Under the pieces are notes generated by a model. The model was not told where the DNA came from. It made no database searches and was given only the letters and a program-made list of their open reading frames with translations. DNA of 16,652 nt from an uncultured Collinsella sp. (GTDB lineage Bacteria; Actinomycetota; Coriobacteriia; Coriobacteriales; Coriobacteriaceae), in NCBI GenBank assembly GCA_959599615.1, contig CAUGKA010000027.1, forward strand, positions 1 through 16,652, read 5' to 3'. The first letter of the stretch is position 1. Each line of letters starts with the position of its first letter. The position numbers and the translations under genes were made by a program. Positions 1 to 7,835 of this stretch are shown here, piece by piece.

Positions 1-763
1 CCAGGCCGGCAATCACGAGCGGCAAACTCAGCAGCTGGCCCATGGTGATAACGCCTCCCAGCAGATAGCCCAGCTGGGCATCGGGCACGCGCACAAACTC
101 AATCAAAAAGCGAACGATGCCGTAGCCCATCACAAAGACGCCCATAAACGTACCCTGGGGCAGCAGCGGTTTTTTGCGACTGAGCACCTGCAGGATGCAG
201 AAGAGCACAATGCCCTCTAGAAACGCCTCGTAGAGCTGGGAGGGATGGCGCGGCATATCGCCCGCGGTGCCGCCAAAGACCACACCCCAGGGCAGATCGG
301 TCGGCTTACCCCACAGCTCACCGTTTACGAAGTTGGCGCAGCGTCCCAGGCACAGCGCCAGCGGAGCGCCGATAACGGCAAGGTCGGCGATGGTCCAGGC
401 GTCGAGCTTATACATGCGGCACACGATGATGCCGCCCAAGATGCCGCCGACCAGGCCACCGTGGAAGCTCATGCCGCCCTCGTTGGTGGCAAAGATCTCG
501 AGCGGGTGGGTCCAATAGTAGCCATCGCCGTAAAAGACGACGTAAAACAGGCGCGCACCGATGATGAGGCCAAAGACCGCGCCGACCACGACGCTCGTCA
601 GGTCATCAATCGTAATGTCGAAGCCCCAGCGGCGCTGCGTGCGATACATAACGACTGCCGTAAGCAGGGCGCCGACCACATAGGCCAGGCCGTACCAGTA
701 GATGGTGATGGGGCCCGCCGAGATCGCGACGGGGTCAAGCATATGGTAGAGGTCGTTGAGCAT
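1..763 (-). CDS. lgt: Prolipoprotein diacylglyceryl transferase, 3' end beyond window
   Basis: Lgt is an inner-membrane enzyme that moves diacylglycerol from phosphatidylglycerol to the lipobox cysteine of prolipoproteins, the first step of lipoprotein maturation. About 254 residues are visible. Family signatures seen are an N-terminal hydrophobic stretch with ITIYWYGLAYVVG, the GGMSFHGGLVGG segment with the conserved His, GRCANFVNGELWG (the Lgt signature with its Arg, Asn and Glu), and HPSQLYEAF. Several further membrane segments follow. The start at 763 is chosen over an in-frame ATG at 742 because AGGGTG lies about 6 bases upstream of it, while the later ATG has no Shine-Dalgarno sequence. 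The frame is still open at base 1; family proteins usually run to 260-300 residues, so only a short C-terminal piece is missing. It is the last visible member of the minus-strand cluster. The family call is secure. Confidence 0.97.
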   Translation of the reverse strand, partial: MLNDLYHMLDPVAISAGPITIYWYGLAYVVGALLTAVVMYRTQRRWGFDITIDDLTSVVVGAVFGLIIGARLFYVVFYGDGYYWTHPLEIFATNEGGMSFHGGLVGGILGGIIVCRMYKLDAWTIADLAVIGAPLALCLGRCANFVNGELWGKPTDLPWGVVFGGTAGDMPRHPSQLYEAFLEGIVLFCILQVLSRKKPLLPQGTFMGVFVMGYGIVRFLIEFVRVPDAQLGYLLGGVITMGQLLSLPLVIAGL

Positions 764-790
764 ATCGATCACCCTGCTCCCTACATACAA

Positions 791-861
791 ATGCGGCCGC
801 GGGCCTTACGCTCGCAGCCGCATATTTGGGCGTAACGTCTATGCGGAGCGTACCGTCCGCA
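791..861 (-). terminator. Two stem-loops between nifU-like gene and lgt, weak terminator candidate
   Basis: Two inverted repeats follow the NifU-like stop codon on the minus strand. The first is TGCGGA/TCCGCA (842-861, 8-base loop). The second is ATGCGGC/GCCGCAT (791-797 and 817-823), followed on the minus strand by TTTG. Neither has a proper U tract, so they may be attenuating or RNA-stabilising structures rather than a full terminator. lgt may still be co-transcribed. Confidence 0.35.
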
Positions 862-872
862 GCTTTCGCATC

Positions 873-1151
873 TTAGAACGGCGCGTACTCGTCGTACAGG
901 TCCTCGGCCTCGCCGGAAGCATTGACCTGCTCAACGCGGGTAACGCCGGGCACATGCTCCTTCAGGATGCGCTCGATACCCATGGAAAGGGTTAGCGAGC
1001 TCATGGGGCAGCCGGCGCAGGCGCCCTGCAGCTCCAGCTTGACAACACCCTCGTCGTCGACGCCCACATACTCCATATCGCCGCCATCGGCCTGCAGGTT
1101 GGGGCGAATCTCTTCAAGAACCTTCTTAAGCAGCTCTTCGTTAACAGCCAC
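873..1151 (-). CDS. NifU-like C-terminal domain Fe-S scaffold protein
   Basis: This 92-residue protein is a stand-alone NifU C-terminal (Nfu-type) domain. Members hold a transient iron-sulfur cluster on a CxxC motif and pass it to apo-proteins in the cytosol. The motif CAGC is at residues 45-48 inside LQGACAGCPMSSLTL, and the N-terminal helix with IRPNLQADGGD is the usual family start. The length is typical. The start codon is GTG at 1151, supported by AAAGGAG five bases upstream. The acidic C-terminus (EDLYDEYAPF) looks lineage-specific. It lies 170 bases downstream of the dCMP deaminase gene on the same strand. Cluster delivery is relevant here because the large activase in this window should carry Fe-S clusters, but a direct partnership is only inference. 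Confidence 0.93.
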   Translation of the reverse strand: MAVNEELLKKVLEEIRPNLQADGGDMEYVGVDDEGVVKLELQGACAGCPMSSLTLSMGIERILKEHVPGVTRVEQVNASGEAEDLYDEYAPF

Positions 1152-1173
1152 AGGGGCTCCTTTCTCACAATAA

Positions 1174-1189
1174 CGCGGGCACGCCCGCG
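1174..1189 (-). terminator. GC-rich hairpin upstream of nifU-like gene
   Basis: CGCGGGC/GCCCGCG arms separated by two bases form a compact hairpin. On the minus strand TTATTGT follows, then the Shine-Dalgarno sequence of the NifU-like gene. It could end transcripts from the dCMP deaminase gene or be a leader structure. The U tract is poor. A separate perfect 12-base palindrome, CGCCAGCTGGCG, is at 1300-1311, just past the deaminase stop. Confidence 0.3.
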
Positions 1190-1321
1190 GACAGGGGCTA
1201 TGTTACTACAGCCATGTACCCGCTTAGGCGCCAGCCATGCGTGCGGACACGACTTTCACGAGCAGTCAATTTGGGACGGGACTTTTTTAGCTGCTTTGCC
1301 GCCAGCTGGCGTTGGCACACG

Positions 1322-1846
1322 CTACTGCTGAGTCTGTTCCCCGGTGCCAATATGAACATCGACGATAACCTGGCGGTAGCTGATGCCGCAGGAGTCGAGG
1401 ATGCGACGGCTAATACGGCCGTCATCGGTGTCGGCATACTTATTGTCCAGGTAGACGACCTCGCCCACGCCCACCTGCGCCAGGATCTTGGCGCAGTCGT
1501 GGCACGGGAACAGCGTGACGTAAACCGTGGAACCCTCGAGGTCCTTGAGCGAGCCACGGTAGTTGAGCACGGCGTTGGCCTCGGCATGGACCACGTAGTT
1601 GTGCTTGTCCTGCAGCGGGTCATCGCTCGTACCCCACGGGAAAAAGTCGTCGTTGAGCGCCGAGGGTGTGCCGTTGTAACCCACCGAAAGGATGCGGTGG
1701 TTGGTGCTGGCGATGCACGCTCCCACCTGCGTGTTGGGGTCCTTGCTGCGGCGCTGCGCGGCGATGGCCACGCTCATAAAGAACTCGTCCCAGCTAATAA
1801 CGTCGCGGCGCTTGCCCGACGCGGTTTGATGAAGATCGTCCGACAT
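1322..1846 (-). CDS. Deoxycytidylate (dCMP) deaminase, ComEB-like
   Basis: Zinc-dependent deaminase of the cytidine/deoxycytidylate family, expected to convert dCMP to dUMP and feed thymidylate synthesis in the cytosol. The 174-residue product starts with the typical SWDEFFMSVAIAAQRRSKDPNTQVG. It carries the catalytic zinc site HAE (87-89, with Glu89 as proton shuttle) and PCHDC (Cys115 and Cys118 as zinc ligands). Length matches bacterial dCMP deaminases. The frame extends 12 codons further upstream. ATG at 1846 is preferred because GGAGGTG sits six bases before it, while the upstream ATG has no Shine-Dalgarno sequence. It lies 82 bases downstream of coaX on the same strand. Preference for dCMP over other cytidine substrates is inferred from the family. 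Confidence 0.93.
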   Translation of the reverse strand: MSDDLHQTASGKRRDVISWDEFFMSVAIAAQRRSKDPNTQVGACIASTNHRILSVGYNGTPSALNDDFFPWGTSDDPLQDKHNYVVHAEANAVLNYRGSLKDLEGSTVYVTLFPCHDCAKILAQVGVGEVVYLDNKYADTDDGRISRRILDSCGISYRQVIVDVHIGTGEQTQQ

Positions 1847-1928
1847 GGCAGACACCTCCGAAATCGCAATAGTTTGGCCCATTGTAGCAGGTGAAAGGTA
1901 GGGGCGCTTATCCCACCAGCCCCTCGCC

Positions 1929-2780
1929 CTACGCGCGGCGGGGCTTTTGGTTGATGCGGTAGAGCTCGGCGAGACCCCGCAACGTCAGCGCGTCGTCTAC
2001 CGTCAGGCTATGGCCGACCAGCGCCGCAAGTGCCTCGGCATCGTCGCCGGTAATGACGATGGGCACATCGCCCTCCCCCGCGGCCTTGGTCGCGCGCATC
2101 TCGGCAAGCACCATGTCGAGCATGCCGTCGATGCGGGCTACCTCGCCCAAAACCACACCCGAGCGCATGGCCTCACGCGTGTTGTGGCCGATTACATGTG
2201 TGGGCGCCGAGGGCTCAACCTGGGGTAGGCGCGCTGCTGCCGCCGAGAGCGAACGGGCGCCGAGTGCCAGCCCCGGCGCGATAACGCCGCCCACAAAGGT
2301 ACCGTGCGCGTCGATGACCTCGATATTGGTCGTCGTGCCCAGGTCAATCACGATGCACGGCGAGCCGTAGACGGCGCGGGCCGCCACGGCATCGGCAATG
2401 CGGTCGGGGCCGATCTCGGCTGGATCGTCGTAGTGCACGGGCATGCCGGTCTTAAGTCCCGGCCCCACGGTGAGCACGCGCCCCGTGCAGGTGCGGGAAA
2501 GTGCCGCCTTCCACGGGCGCTCGAGCGCCGGGACCACGCAGCTCAGCACAGCAGCCGCGGGCACAAGCGCACCCGGCATGCCCGCATCGGCCGCCAGTGC
2601 GGCCATGACCTGCACGAGACGCATGCGCGCCTCGTCTGCTGTGATGCTCGACGGCGTGGTGATCTCGCACGTCGCAAGCGGACATTCCTGCGCCGCGGCC
2701 GAATCCTCTGCAAACAGGCCAAAGCGAATGAACGTGTTGCCCACGTCGACCGTCAATATATATGCGCACCCATTAAGCAT
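1929..2780 (-). CDS. coaX: Type III pantothenate kinase
   Basis: CoaX phosphorylates pantothenate to 4'-phosphopantothenate, the first committed step of coenzyme A synthesis, in the cytosol. It belongs to the ASKHA fold and typically needs a monovalent cation. The 283-residue product shows the first phosphate motif DVGNT (12-16), GPDRIAD (124-130) with the expected catalytic Asp, the second phosphate motif DLGTTTN (146-152; many relatives read DFGTAT), and GGVIAPG (164-170). The frame runs 18 codons further upstream. ATG at 2780 is chosen because AAAGGAG precedes it by nine bases and because the protein then begins just before the first motif, as in the family. It is first in the minus-strand cluster and divergent from the OPT transporter. 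CoA supply fits the acyl-CoA chemistry elsewhere in the window, but no link is shown. Confidence 0.95.
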   Translation of the reverse strand: MLNGCAYILTVDVGNTFIRFGLFAEDSAAAQECPLATCEITTPSSITADEARMRLVQVMAALAADAGMPGALVPAAAVLSCVVPALERPWKAALSRTCTGRVLTVGPGLKTGMPVHYDDPAEIGPDRIADAVAARAVYGSPCIVIDLGTTTNIEVIDAHGTFVGGVIAPGLALGARSLSAAAARLPQVEPSAPTHVIGHNTREAMRSGVVLGEVARIDGMLDMVLAEMRATKAAGEGDVPIVITGDDAEALAALVGHSLTVDDALTLRGLAELYRINQKPRRA

Positions 2781-2807
2781 CGTCGGCGCTCCTTTCGTCT
2801 GCCCAGC

Positions 2808-2862
2808 AGTATATCGCCTACCTAAACCAGTCATCCCAAAATGACTAGTTTGCGGCTATACT
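2808..2862. promoter_or_regulatory. Divergent coaX/OPT promoter region with central palindrome
   Basis: A perfect inverted repeat AGTCAT-cccaaa-ATGACT (2829-2846) sits between two TATACT hexamers. One is on the plus strand (2857-2862, facing the OPT gene) and one on the minus strand (2813-2808, facing coaX); each matches TATAAT at five of six positions. No good -35 box exists in either direction, and the palindrome occupies roughly that position for both. This suggests a shared operator or activator site. The -10 assignments are by inspection only. Confidence 0.4.
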
Positions 2863-2972
2863 GGTGCGCGGTCGCGCGCGAGCTCATGCGGCGGCCCTTG
2901 GTAACCCGACTTCCCGCGCCGTATCCGCAACGGCGCTCCCGGGGGAAGCGGATATACGCAAAGGAGTTTTAT

Positions 2973-4676
2973 ATGAGCAATCCCTCGAACCGCGCTTCGA
3001 TGCGCGGGCAACTTACGCTGCGTGGCGTCGTCATCGGCGTCCTTGGCTGCGTGATCATCACGGCAAGCTCGGCCTATACCGCCCTCAAGATGGGCGCACT
3101 CCCCTGGCCGATCGTCTTCGCTGCCGTCATCTCGCTGTTCTTCCTTAAGCTCATGGGCAACGCCAGCCTCAACGAGGCAAACGTCACCCACACCATCATG
3201 TCCGCAGGCGCCATGGTCGCCGGCGGCCTGGCGTTTACCATCCCGGGCGCCTGGATGCTGGGCTATGCCGACCAGATCAGCTGGCTCGACATGTTTATCG
3301 TGGCACTCGCCGGCACCATCCTGGGTCTGCTGGCGACAGCGCTCATCCACCGTCACTTTATCGTGGACGCCGCGTTGGAGTTCCCCACCGGCAACGCCGC
3401 AGCTCAGACCCTGCGCGCCACCGAGGCCGGCGGCAAGACCGGCAAGCAGCTCTTTGGCTCCATGGCCATCGCCGGCATCTACAGCGTGCTTCGCGACGCC
3501 CTGGGCGTGGTGCCCAGCATGCTGTGCACGCTCAATATCCCCGGCGTTACCTTTGCCATCTACAACTCGCCCATGTTGCTCTCCGTCGGCTTTTTGGTGG
3601 GCTTCGCCCCCGTCGCTTTCTGGTTTGCCGGCGCGCTGCTGGGCAACTTTGGCATCATTGTCGGCGGCACCGCTGCCGGCCTGTTCGATGTTGTGACCGC
3701 ACAGGGCATCGTCAAGTCCCTCGGCATGGGCCTTATGATGGGCTTTGGCGTCGCCGTCGTCCTCAAGGACATCCTGCCGCAGGTCGCCGGTATCGTCCGC
3801 GGCCTCGCCGCCGACAGCTCCACCGACACCGACGAGCAGTCACTCATCTCGGGCTCCCTTAAGCTCGACGCCGGTATCATCGGCCTGGGCGCTGCCGTCA
3901 TCGCCGTGATCATCGCCATCGTGCTCGACCTTGGTCCCGTCCCGGCCGTCATCGTCACGCTGTTCACCTTTGTCACCACCATCATGAGCGCGCAGAGCTG
4001 CGGCCAGACGGGCATCGACCCCATGGAGATCTTCGGCCTCATCGTCATGCTCATCGTTGCCGCCTTCGCGCAGCTCGCTCAGGTCAAGCTGTTCTTTATC
4101 GCCGGCATCGTGGCCGTAGCGTGCGGCCTTGCGGGCGACGTCATGAACGACTTTAAGGCCGGCGCCGTGCTGGGCACCAACCCGCGCGCACAGTGGGTCG
4201 GCCAGGCCATCGGCGGCATCGTGGGCGCCCTGGTCGCTGCCGCCGTCATGGTCGCGCTCGTCACCGCCTATGGTCCGGACGCCTTTGGTCCCGACAAGAG
4301 TTTCGTTGCCGCACAGGCAAGCGTCGTCGCCACCATGGTCTCGGGCATCCCGAGTGTGCCGTGGTTCGCAGGCGGCTTTATCGCCGGTATCGTCATGTAC
4401 TGGCTCGGCATTCCAGCCATGATGATCGGCCTGGGCGTGTACCTGCCGTTCTATATGTCGCTCACGGCCTTCTTGGGCTCCTGTGTCAAGCTCGCTTACG
4501 ACAAGTGGTCCGCCCACCGCGACGCCACCGCTGGTCTTTCGGACGAGGAGAAGGCTGCCAAGGACGCCGCCTTCCAGGAACAGGGCCTGGTCGTCGCCAG
4601 CGGCCTGCTCGGCGGCGAGTCCATCGTCGGCGTTATTCTGGCGTTTGTCTCTGTTGGTCTGAGCCTGCTGGGGTAG
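2973..4676 (+). CDS. OPT-family oligopeptide transporter
   Basis: Predicted integral membrane transporter of the OPT superfamily, whose members take up oligopeptides or metal-chelate compounds with protons. The 567-residue product is nearly all hydrophobic helices. It opens with the family block around SAYTALKMGALPWPI, followed by NEANVTHTIMSAGAMVAGGLAFTIPG. Near the C-terminus, EQGLVVASGLLGGESIVGVIL is also typical. It falls in the shorter bacterial branch of the family. The frame is open 44 codons upstream, but ATG at 2973 has AAGGAG six bases before it. A hydrophilic loop (around SSTDTDEQS) and another before the last helices (SDEEKAAKDAA) look cytoplasmic. It is a single-gene unit ending in a strong terminator. 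The substrate cannot be told from sequence; peptides fit an amino-acid fermenter but that is inference. Confidence 0.93.
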   Translation: MSNPSNRASMRGQLTLRGVVIGVLGCVIITASSAYTALKMGALPWPIVFAAVISLFFLKLMGNASLNEANVTHTIMSAGAMVAGGLAFTIPGAWMLGYADQISWLDMFIVALAGTILGLLATALIHRHFIVDAALEFPTGNAAAQTLRATEAGGKTGKQLFGSMAIAGIYSVLRDALGVVPSMLCTLNIPGVTFAIYNSPMLLSVGFLVGFAPVAFWFAGALLGNFGIIVGGTAAGLFDVVTAQGIVKSLGMGLMMGFGVAVVLKDILPQVAGIVRGLAADSSTDTDEQSLISGSLKLDAGIIGLGAAVIAVIIAIVLDLGPVPAVIVTLFTFVTTIMSAQSCGQTGIDPMEIFGLIVMLIVAAFAQLAQVKLFFIAGIVAVACGLAGDVMNDFKAGAVLGTNPRAQWVGQAIGGIVGALVAAAVMVALVTAYGPDAFGPDKSFVAAQASVVATMVSGIPSVPWFAGGFIAGIVMYWLGIPAMMIGLGVYLPFYMSLTAFLGSCVKLAYDKWSAHRDATAGLSDEEKAAKDAAFQEQGLVVASGLLGGESIVGVILAFVSVGLSLLG

Positions 4677-4701
4677 GCCGAACAACAACGCACCAGCGCA
4701 G

Positions 4702-4739
4702 AGCGCGGAGTCGGAATCAAACCGGCCCCGCGCTTTTTT
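4702..4739 (+). terminator. Intrinsic terminator of the OPT gene
   Basis: AGCGCGG (4702-4708) pairs with CCGCGCT (4728-4734), and the second arm runs directly into six T residues (4734-4739). It begins 25 bases after the OPT stop codon. This is a textbook intrinsic terminator. Confidence 0.88.
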
Positions 4740-4815
4740 GTCTATTTGACTCTTATGATCCTCACGGCGTTTTAGCCATGTCGATTGGCCTGACTTCCAG
4801 GTCAACAAACCTTGT

Positions 4816-4844
4816 CTGACACCTCGCCTAACGCGGTGTAGAGT
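4816..4844 (+). promoter_or_regulatory. Sigma-70-type promoter of the DUF389 gene
   Basis: CTGACA (4816-4821, five of six matches to TTGACA) is followed after exactly 17 bases by TAGAGT (4839-4844, four of six to TATAAT). It lies 48 bases before the DUF389 start. An inverted repeat ACACC/GGTGT (4819-4823 and 4835-4839) overlaps both boxes and could be a regulator site. Confidence 0.6.
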
Positions 4845-4891
4845 AAAGACGACAGACGCAAGAAGCGGCTCAGAAGCTAAACGAGGTAAGC

Positions 4892-6031
4892 ATGGAACTC
4901 GACAAACAACAGATCAAGCGGCTGCGCGAGCGTCATCATCGTCGTCACGGTATACGCCCTGCACACAGCGAGGCCATGGAGAATGCCACCCGTTTCCTTA
5001 AGCAGGCGTTCAACATTCGCGAGGGACGCGCGCCCTATCACGTGATTCGCAAGCGCTTTGTAAACGGGGCGCGCCTGACTGGCTCGCACTTATGCATCCT
5101 GATCATTGCCATGTTGATCGCGAGCATCGGCCTCGATATCGACTCGGATATCGCCATTGTAGGTGCCATGCTCATCTGCCCGCTCATGGGCTCGGTCCTT
5201 GCCATGGCATATGGCATCGCCACGCTCGACCGCGAGATTACCGTCGAGGCCATTGCCGGTCTCGCGTTGCAGATGGCCTTCTGCCTGATTACGTCCACGC
5301 TGTACTTTAAGCTCTCACCGCTCGGCACCACCACGGCCGCTATCATCGACAACTCGACACCCACCGTCTGGGATCTTGCCGTCGCGCTCGCGGGTGGCTT
5401 TGCCGGAGGCCTGGGCAACTCGCGCGACCAGGAGCCCGCGACGCTTATCGCGGGCGTGGCCGTGGCAACCGCGCTCATGCCGCCCCTGTGCGCGGCGGGT
5501 TACGGCATCGCCATCGCGAGCGGATCGCTGTTTCTCTCGGCGCTCTACGAATTTGGCATCAACGTTGTCTTTATCGCACTCGCGGCCGAAGCCGTATTGC
5601 TTCTTCTACGTGTACCGCTCAAGCGTGACCTCAACGGCGACGGCATTGTGACCGCCGAGGAAAACGCCGAGGTCGATGAGCTGTCACACAAGGTGCGCCG
5701 CCGCATCATCGTGGGCACGGTGATCTTTGCCATCCCCTGCATCGTTATGACCGCGGGGTCTATTGGCTCGGCGCAGGCCGGCGTGCAGGACGGCTATGGC
5801 GTCACCGAAACTACGCGCGAGCTTGCCGCGGTACTGCCGGGCTTTAAGGAATACACCGTCGCCGTCGAGACCTCGGCCACCGAAGGCGGGGAGGAGGGCC
5901 TCGTCGAGCGCGAGGTTGTCGCCCATGTGACGACAAGCGAGACACTTGGGGCGCACGACCGTCGTGTTGCCCGCAAGCTCATCGACCTCAATGTGCCCGA
6001 ACTCGATCGCGTGGAGTTCGATGTGAAGTGA
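4892..6031 (+). CDS. DUF389 family membrane protein with EF-hand-like loop
   Basis: A 379-residue member of the DUF389 (TIGR00341-like) family of bacterial and archaeal membrane proteins, whose role is not established. A basic N-terminal region of about 65 residues precedes six or seven membrane helices. These include a segment with IVGAMLICPLMGSVLAMAYG (about 88-107), the family core, and PATLIAGVAVATALMPPLCAAGYG. A hydrophilic C-terminal domain follows the last helix. Between the helix ending near residue 240 and the one starting near 269 lies DLNGDGIVTAEE (246-257), which fits a calcium-binding EF-hand or dockerin loop at positions 1, 3, 5, 6, 9 and 12. The start has GAGGT just upstream, and a good promoter lies 48 bases before it. 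It is flanked by terminators and so is probably transcribed alone. The family call is firm; function unknown. Confidence 0.9.
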   Translation: MELDKQQIKRLRERHHRRHGIRPAHSEAMENATRFLKQAFNIREGRAPYHVIRKRFVNGARLTGSHLCILIIAMLIASIGLDIDSDIAIVGAMLICPLMGSVLAMAYGIATLDREITVEAIAGLALQMAFCLITSTLYFKLSPLGTTTAAIIDNSTPTVWDLAVALAGGFAGGLGNSRDQEPATLIAGVAVATALMPPLCAAGYGIAIASGSLFLSALYEFGINVVFIALAAEAVLLLLRVPLKRDLNGDGIVTAEENAEVDELSHKVRRRIIVGTVIFAIPCIVMTAGSIGSAQAGVQDGYGVTETTRELAAVLPGFKEYTVAVETSATEGGEEGLVEREVVAHVTTSETLGAHDRRVARKLIDLNVPELDRVEFDVK

Positions 6032-6095
6032 TGCCGGCGCGGGATGAGCGCTCGCACGGACGCAAGTTATGACGAGGCGCAGACGCGATACGGAC

Positions 6096-6145
6096 GCGAG
6101 CAAATAGCGTGGTGCAGTTCACACCCGCGCCCCGCTCGCCGTTTT
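6096..6145 (+). terminator. Probable terminator between convergent genes
   Basis: GCGAGC (6096-6101) pairs with GCTCGC (6134-6139). Inside it GGTG (6111-6114) pairs with CACC (6122-6125), and GTTTTATT follows on the plus strand. It would end the DUF389 transcript 65 bases after its stop. The stem is interrupted, so the call is moderate. Confidence 0.45.
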
Positions 6146-6156
6146 ATTGCCGTGAA

Positions 6157-6606
6157 TCAACTGTCCACATCGACATCGCCAGACTCCACCATAAACGCCG
6201 GATCGGTGCTCACCAGATAAAAACGGGTCACCTTGGTATCTCTAAATAGGTAGAGCAAGCCCTGATCGCGTCGGCGCGAAATATGCGCCACGTGGACCGT
6301 ACCGAATATTTCGCCGTTTTCATTCTTTAATATCAGAATGTTGGGGTCATCCGTACGCTTAAACTGCCCGTCTGTGCAGATTCCGTCTTGGTCAACCAGC
6401 TGCCATCGACAGTTGTCCTCCTCAAGAAAAGCCAGGGTTTCCCGACTCGTTTTGTCATCCCGATAGTAGCCATCAATGGCGAAGCCTTCGGAAGCACATT
6501 CCTGCATATAGGATGTTTCTCGACTTATAGCGAACTGCCCCATAGCGCCCAGGAGCACAGCTAGGCAAACCACTGCAAGGGTTATCGAGATAGTACGGCG
6601 GCCCAT
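6157..6606 (-). CDS. Small membrane-anchored hypothetical protein
   Basis: I do not recognise this 149-residue protein. One hydrophobic segment at residues 6-26 (SITLAVVCLAVLLGAMGQFAI), preceded by Arg-Arg, makes it a likely N-terminally anchored or signal-anchored protein with an extracytoplasmic domain. That domain holds three cysteines (in ECASEG, DNCRWQ and GICTDG) and mixed polar sequence that suggests a small beta-rich fold. DPNILILKNENGEIFGTVHV could be a beta hairpin. ATG at 6606 is the first start after an in-frame stop, but no good Shine-Dalgarno sequence precedes it. Base composition is clearly lower in GC than the neighbours, which hints at acquisition by transfer. It is convergent with the DUF389 gene and downstream of the broken dehydrogenase gene. 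A real gene is likely; function unknown. Confidence 0.65.
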   Translation of the reverse strand: MGRRTISITLAVVCLAVLLGAMGQFAISRETSYMQECASEGFAIDGYYRDDKTSRETLAFLEEDNCRWQLVDQDGICTDGQFKRTDDPNILILKNENGEIFGTVHVAHISRRRDQGLLYLFRDTKVTRFYLVSTDPAFMVESGDVDVDS

Positions 6607-6876
6607 ATTAACCAGCCCGATACTTGTTTAACGGAGCGTGAAACATACTTGGCACCTCCGATATCAGAGCAAACGTCACCCGCAGCCCGGCGGCAGTCAT
6701 ATGTTTCCAACATCAAACCATATGGCAACCACTCGCGAGAGGAGTATCGGCGAACGGTGCATTTTTGCGCTCCATTGGTCAAACGTCAACGCGCGCTACA
6801 GCTCTTGCCCGATCAATTCAGATTTTGTCGCATACTACCGTAGATCCCCAACGCTTCCACCCCCAAGAGATCATTT
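6607..6876. other. Gene-free 270-base stretch, probable promoter region
   Basis: No convincing gene is present. Two CATATG hexamers (6698-6703 and 6719-6724) with short TTT/AAA inner arms form a bulged inverted repeat. On the minus strand TTGACG is followed after 17 bases by AAAAAT (near 6790-6762), a possible promoter for the small hypothetical gene. I see no terminator for the dehydrogenase gene upstream. Confidence 0.3.
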
Positions 6877-7835
6877 TTAGTACGTAAAGAAGCCCTCGCC
6901 CGAGCTTTCGCCCAGCTTGCCTTCGTCGAGCATCTGCTTGAGGACGGATGCCATGGCCTTAAAATTGTAGGGCATCATCATCTTTTTGAGCAGTGGGCTC
7001 ACCAAGCCCGGCACCTTCTGATACTGCATGACAATGTTGTAAGCCGTTTGGATACCAACCGTATCGAATACGCGGAACGGACCCTTGGGGGCGCCAGTGC
7101 CACGCGTCCATGCAAGGTCGATGCTCTTGGGGTCGCTCACGCCCGAGACGTAGAGGTCGAGGCCCGAAAGCAGCCATAGCACCAGCATGGAATTGAGCAG
7201 GTAACCGTTCTTTTCCTTGTTGACGGGCAGGGCAAGCATACGGATATCGTTAGCAAAGTCGACGAGCTCATCGAAATAGCGCTTGTCGGTTTGGCTCTGG
7301 GCCATGACCTCGGTCATATTGTTCTTCCAGATGGAATTGGCAAAGTGCAGCGACAGGTACTTCTCGGGGCGGCCGGTGTACTTGGCAAAGGTGCTTGGCA
7401 GCAGCGTGGAGGAGTTGGTCACGACGACGGTCTTTTGCGGGAGTGCCGGGGCGAGCTTCTTGTAGAAGTCGATTTTTGCCTGAGTATCCTCGCCATAGAT
7501 TCGATGACCAGATCGGCGTCGGCCACGGCCTTGGCAAGATCAAGCTCCAGCTTGAGCGTGGAGTAGGCACGCTCAACGGCGGCGAGCGCTGCCTCCCTGT
7601 CGAAGGGCTGGCCGCTATCGGCGATACCGGAGCACCACTCACCCGTACCGTCCGCCATGCCCTCGATAGCCGCGATGTACTCCTCGCGCACATGATCGAT
7701 CTTGGGCCGGGTGCGGCCGATGCTGCCCTCGCTGCGCAGCCAGATCGTCACATCAAAGCCGCAGTAGGCAGCCTGAAAGGCAATCTGGCTTCCCAACACG
7801 CCGCCGCCGGCAACACAAACGGTCTTGTAGCTCAT
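6877..7835 (-). pseudogene. 3-hydroxyacyl-CoA dehydrogenase, broken by a one-base frameshift
   Basis: NAD-dependent 3-hydroxyacyl-CoA dehydrogenases oxidise 3-hydroxyacyl-CoA to 3-ketoacyl-CoA, or the reverse in fermentation. The N-terminal frame (7835 to about 7492) carries the Rossmann motif AGGGVLGSQIA (Gly10, Gly12, Gly15) and DADLVIESMA. The C-terminal frame continues with EDTQAKIDFYKKLAPALPQK, then TNSSTLLPSTF, LSLHFANSIWKNN with the expected catalytic His, and a GTGAPKGPFRVFD block. The two halves join seamlessly if one base is restored between 7492 and 7491 (minus-strand ATGGC|GAGG), giving VIESMAEDTQAKI at residues 110-122 and a full protein of about 319 residues, the usual length. 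The start has AGAGGA about eight bases upstream. As read, the first frame ends in an unrelated tail and the enzyme is not made. It could be a true mutation, a sequencing error or a slippage site; both halves look otherwise intact. Confidence 0.85.

Noticed and set aside
245..835. Plus-strand open frame of 196 codons over lgt
   Set aside because: Antisense shadow of lgt. The minus strand carries unmistakable Lgt motifs, and this frame has no recognisable product.
3840..4808. Minus-strand open frame of 322 codons across the OPT gene and its terminator
   Set aside because: Antisense shadow of the OPT gene with an Asp/His/Gly-rich low-complexity product, and it would run through a strong intrinsic terminator region.
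6582..6782. Minus-strand frame of 66 codons overlapping the start of the small hypothetical gene
   Set aside because: No domain and no ribosome binding site; it overlaps a better candidate in another frame.
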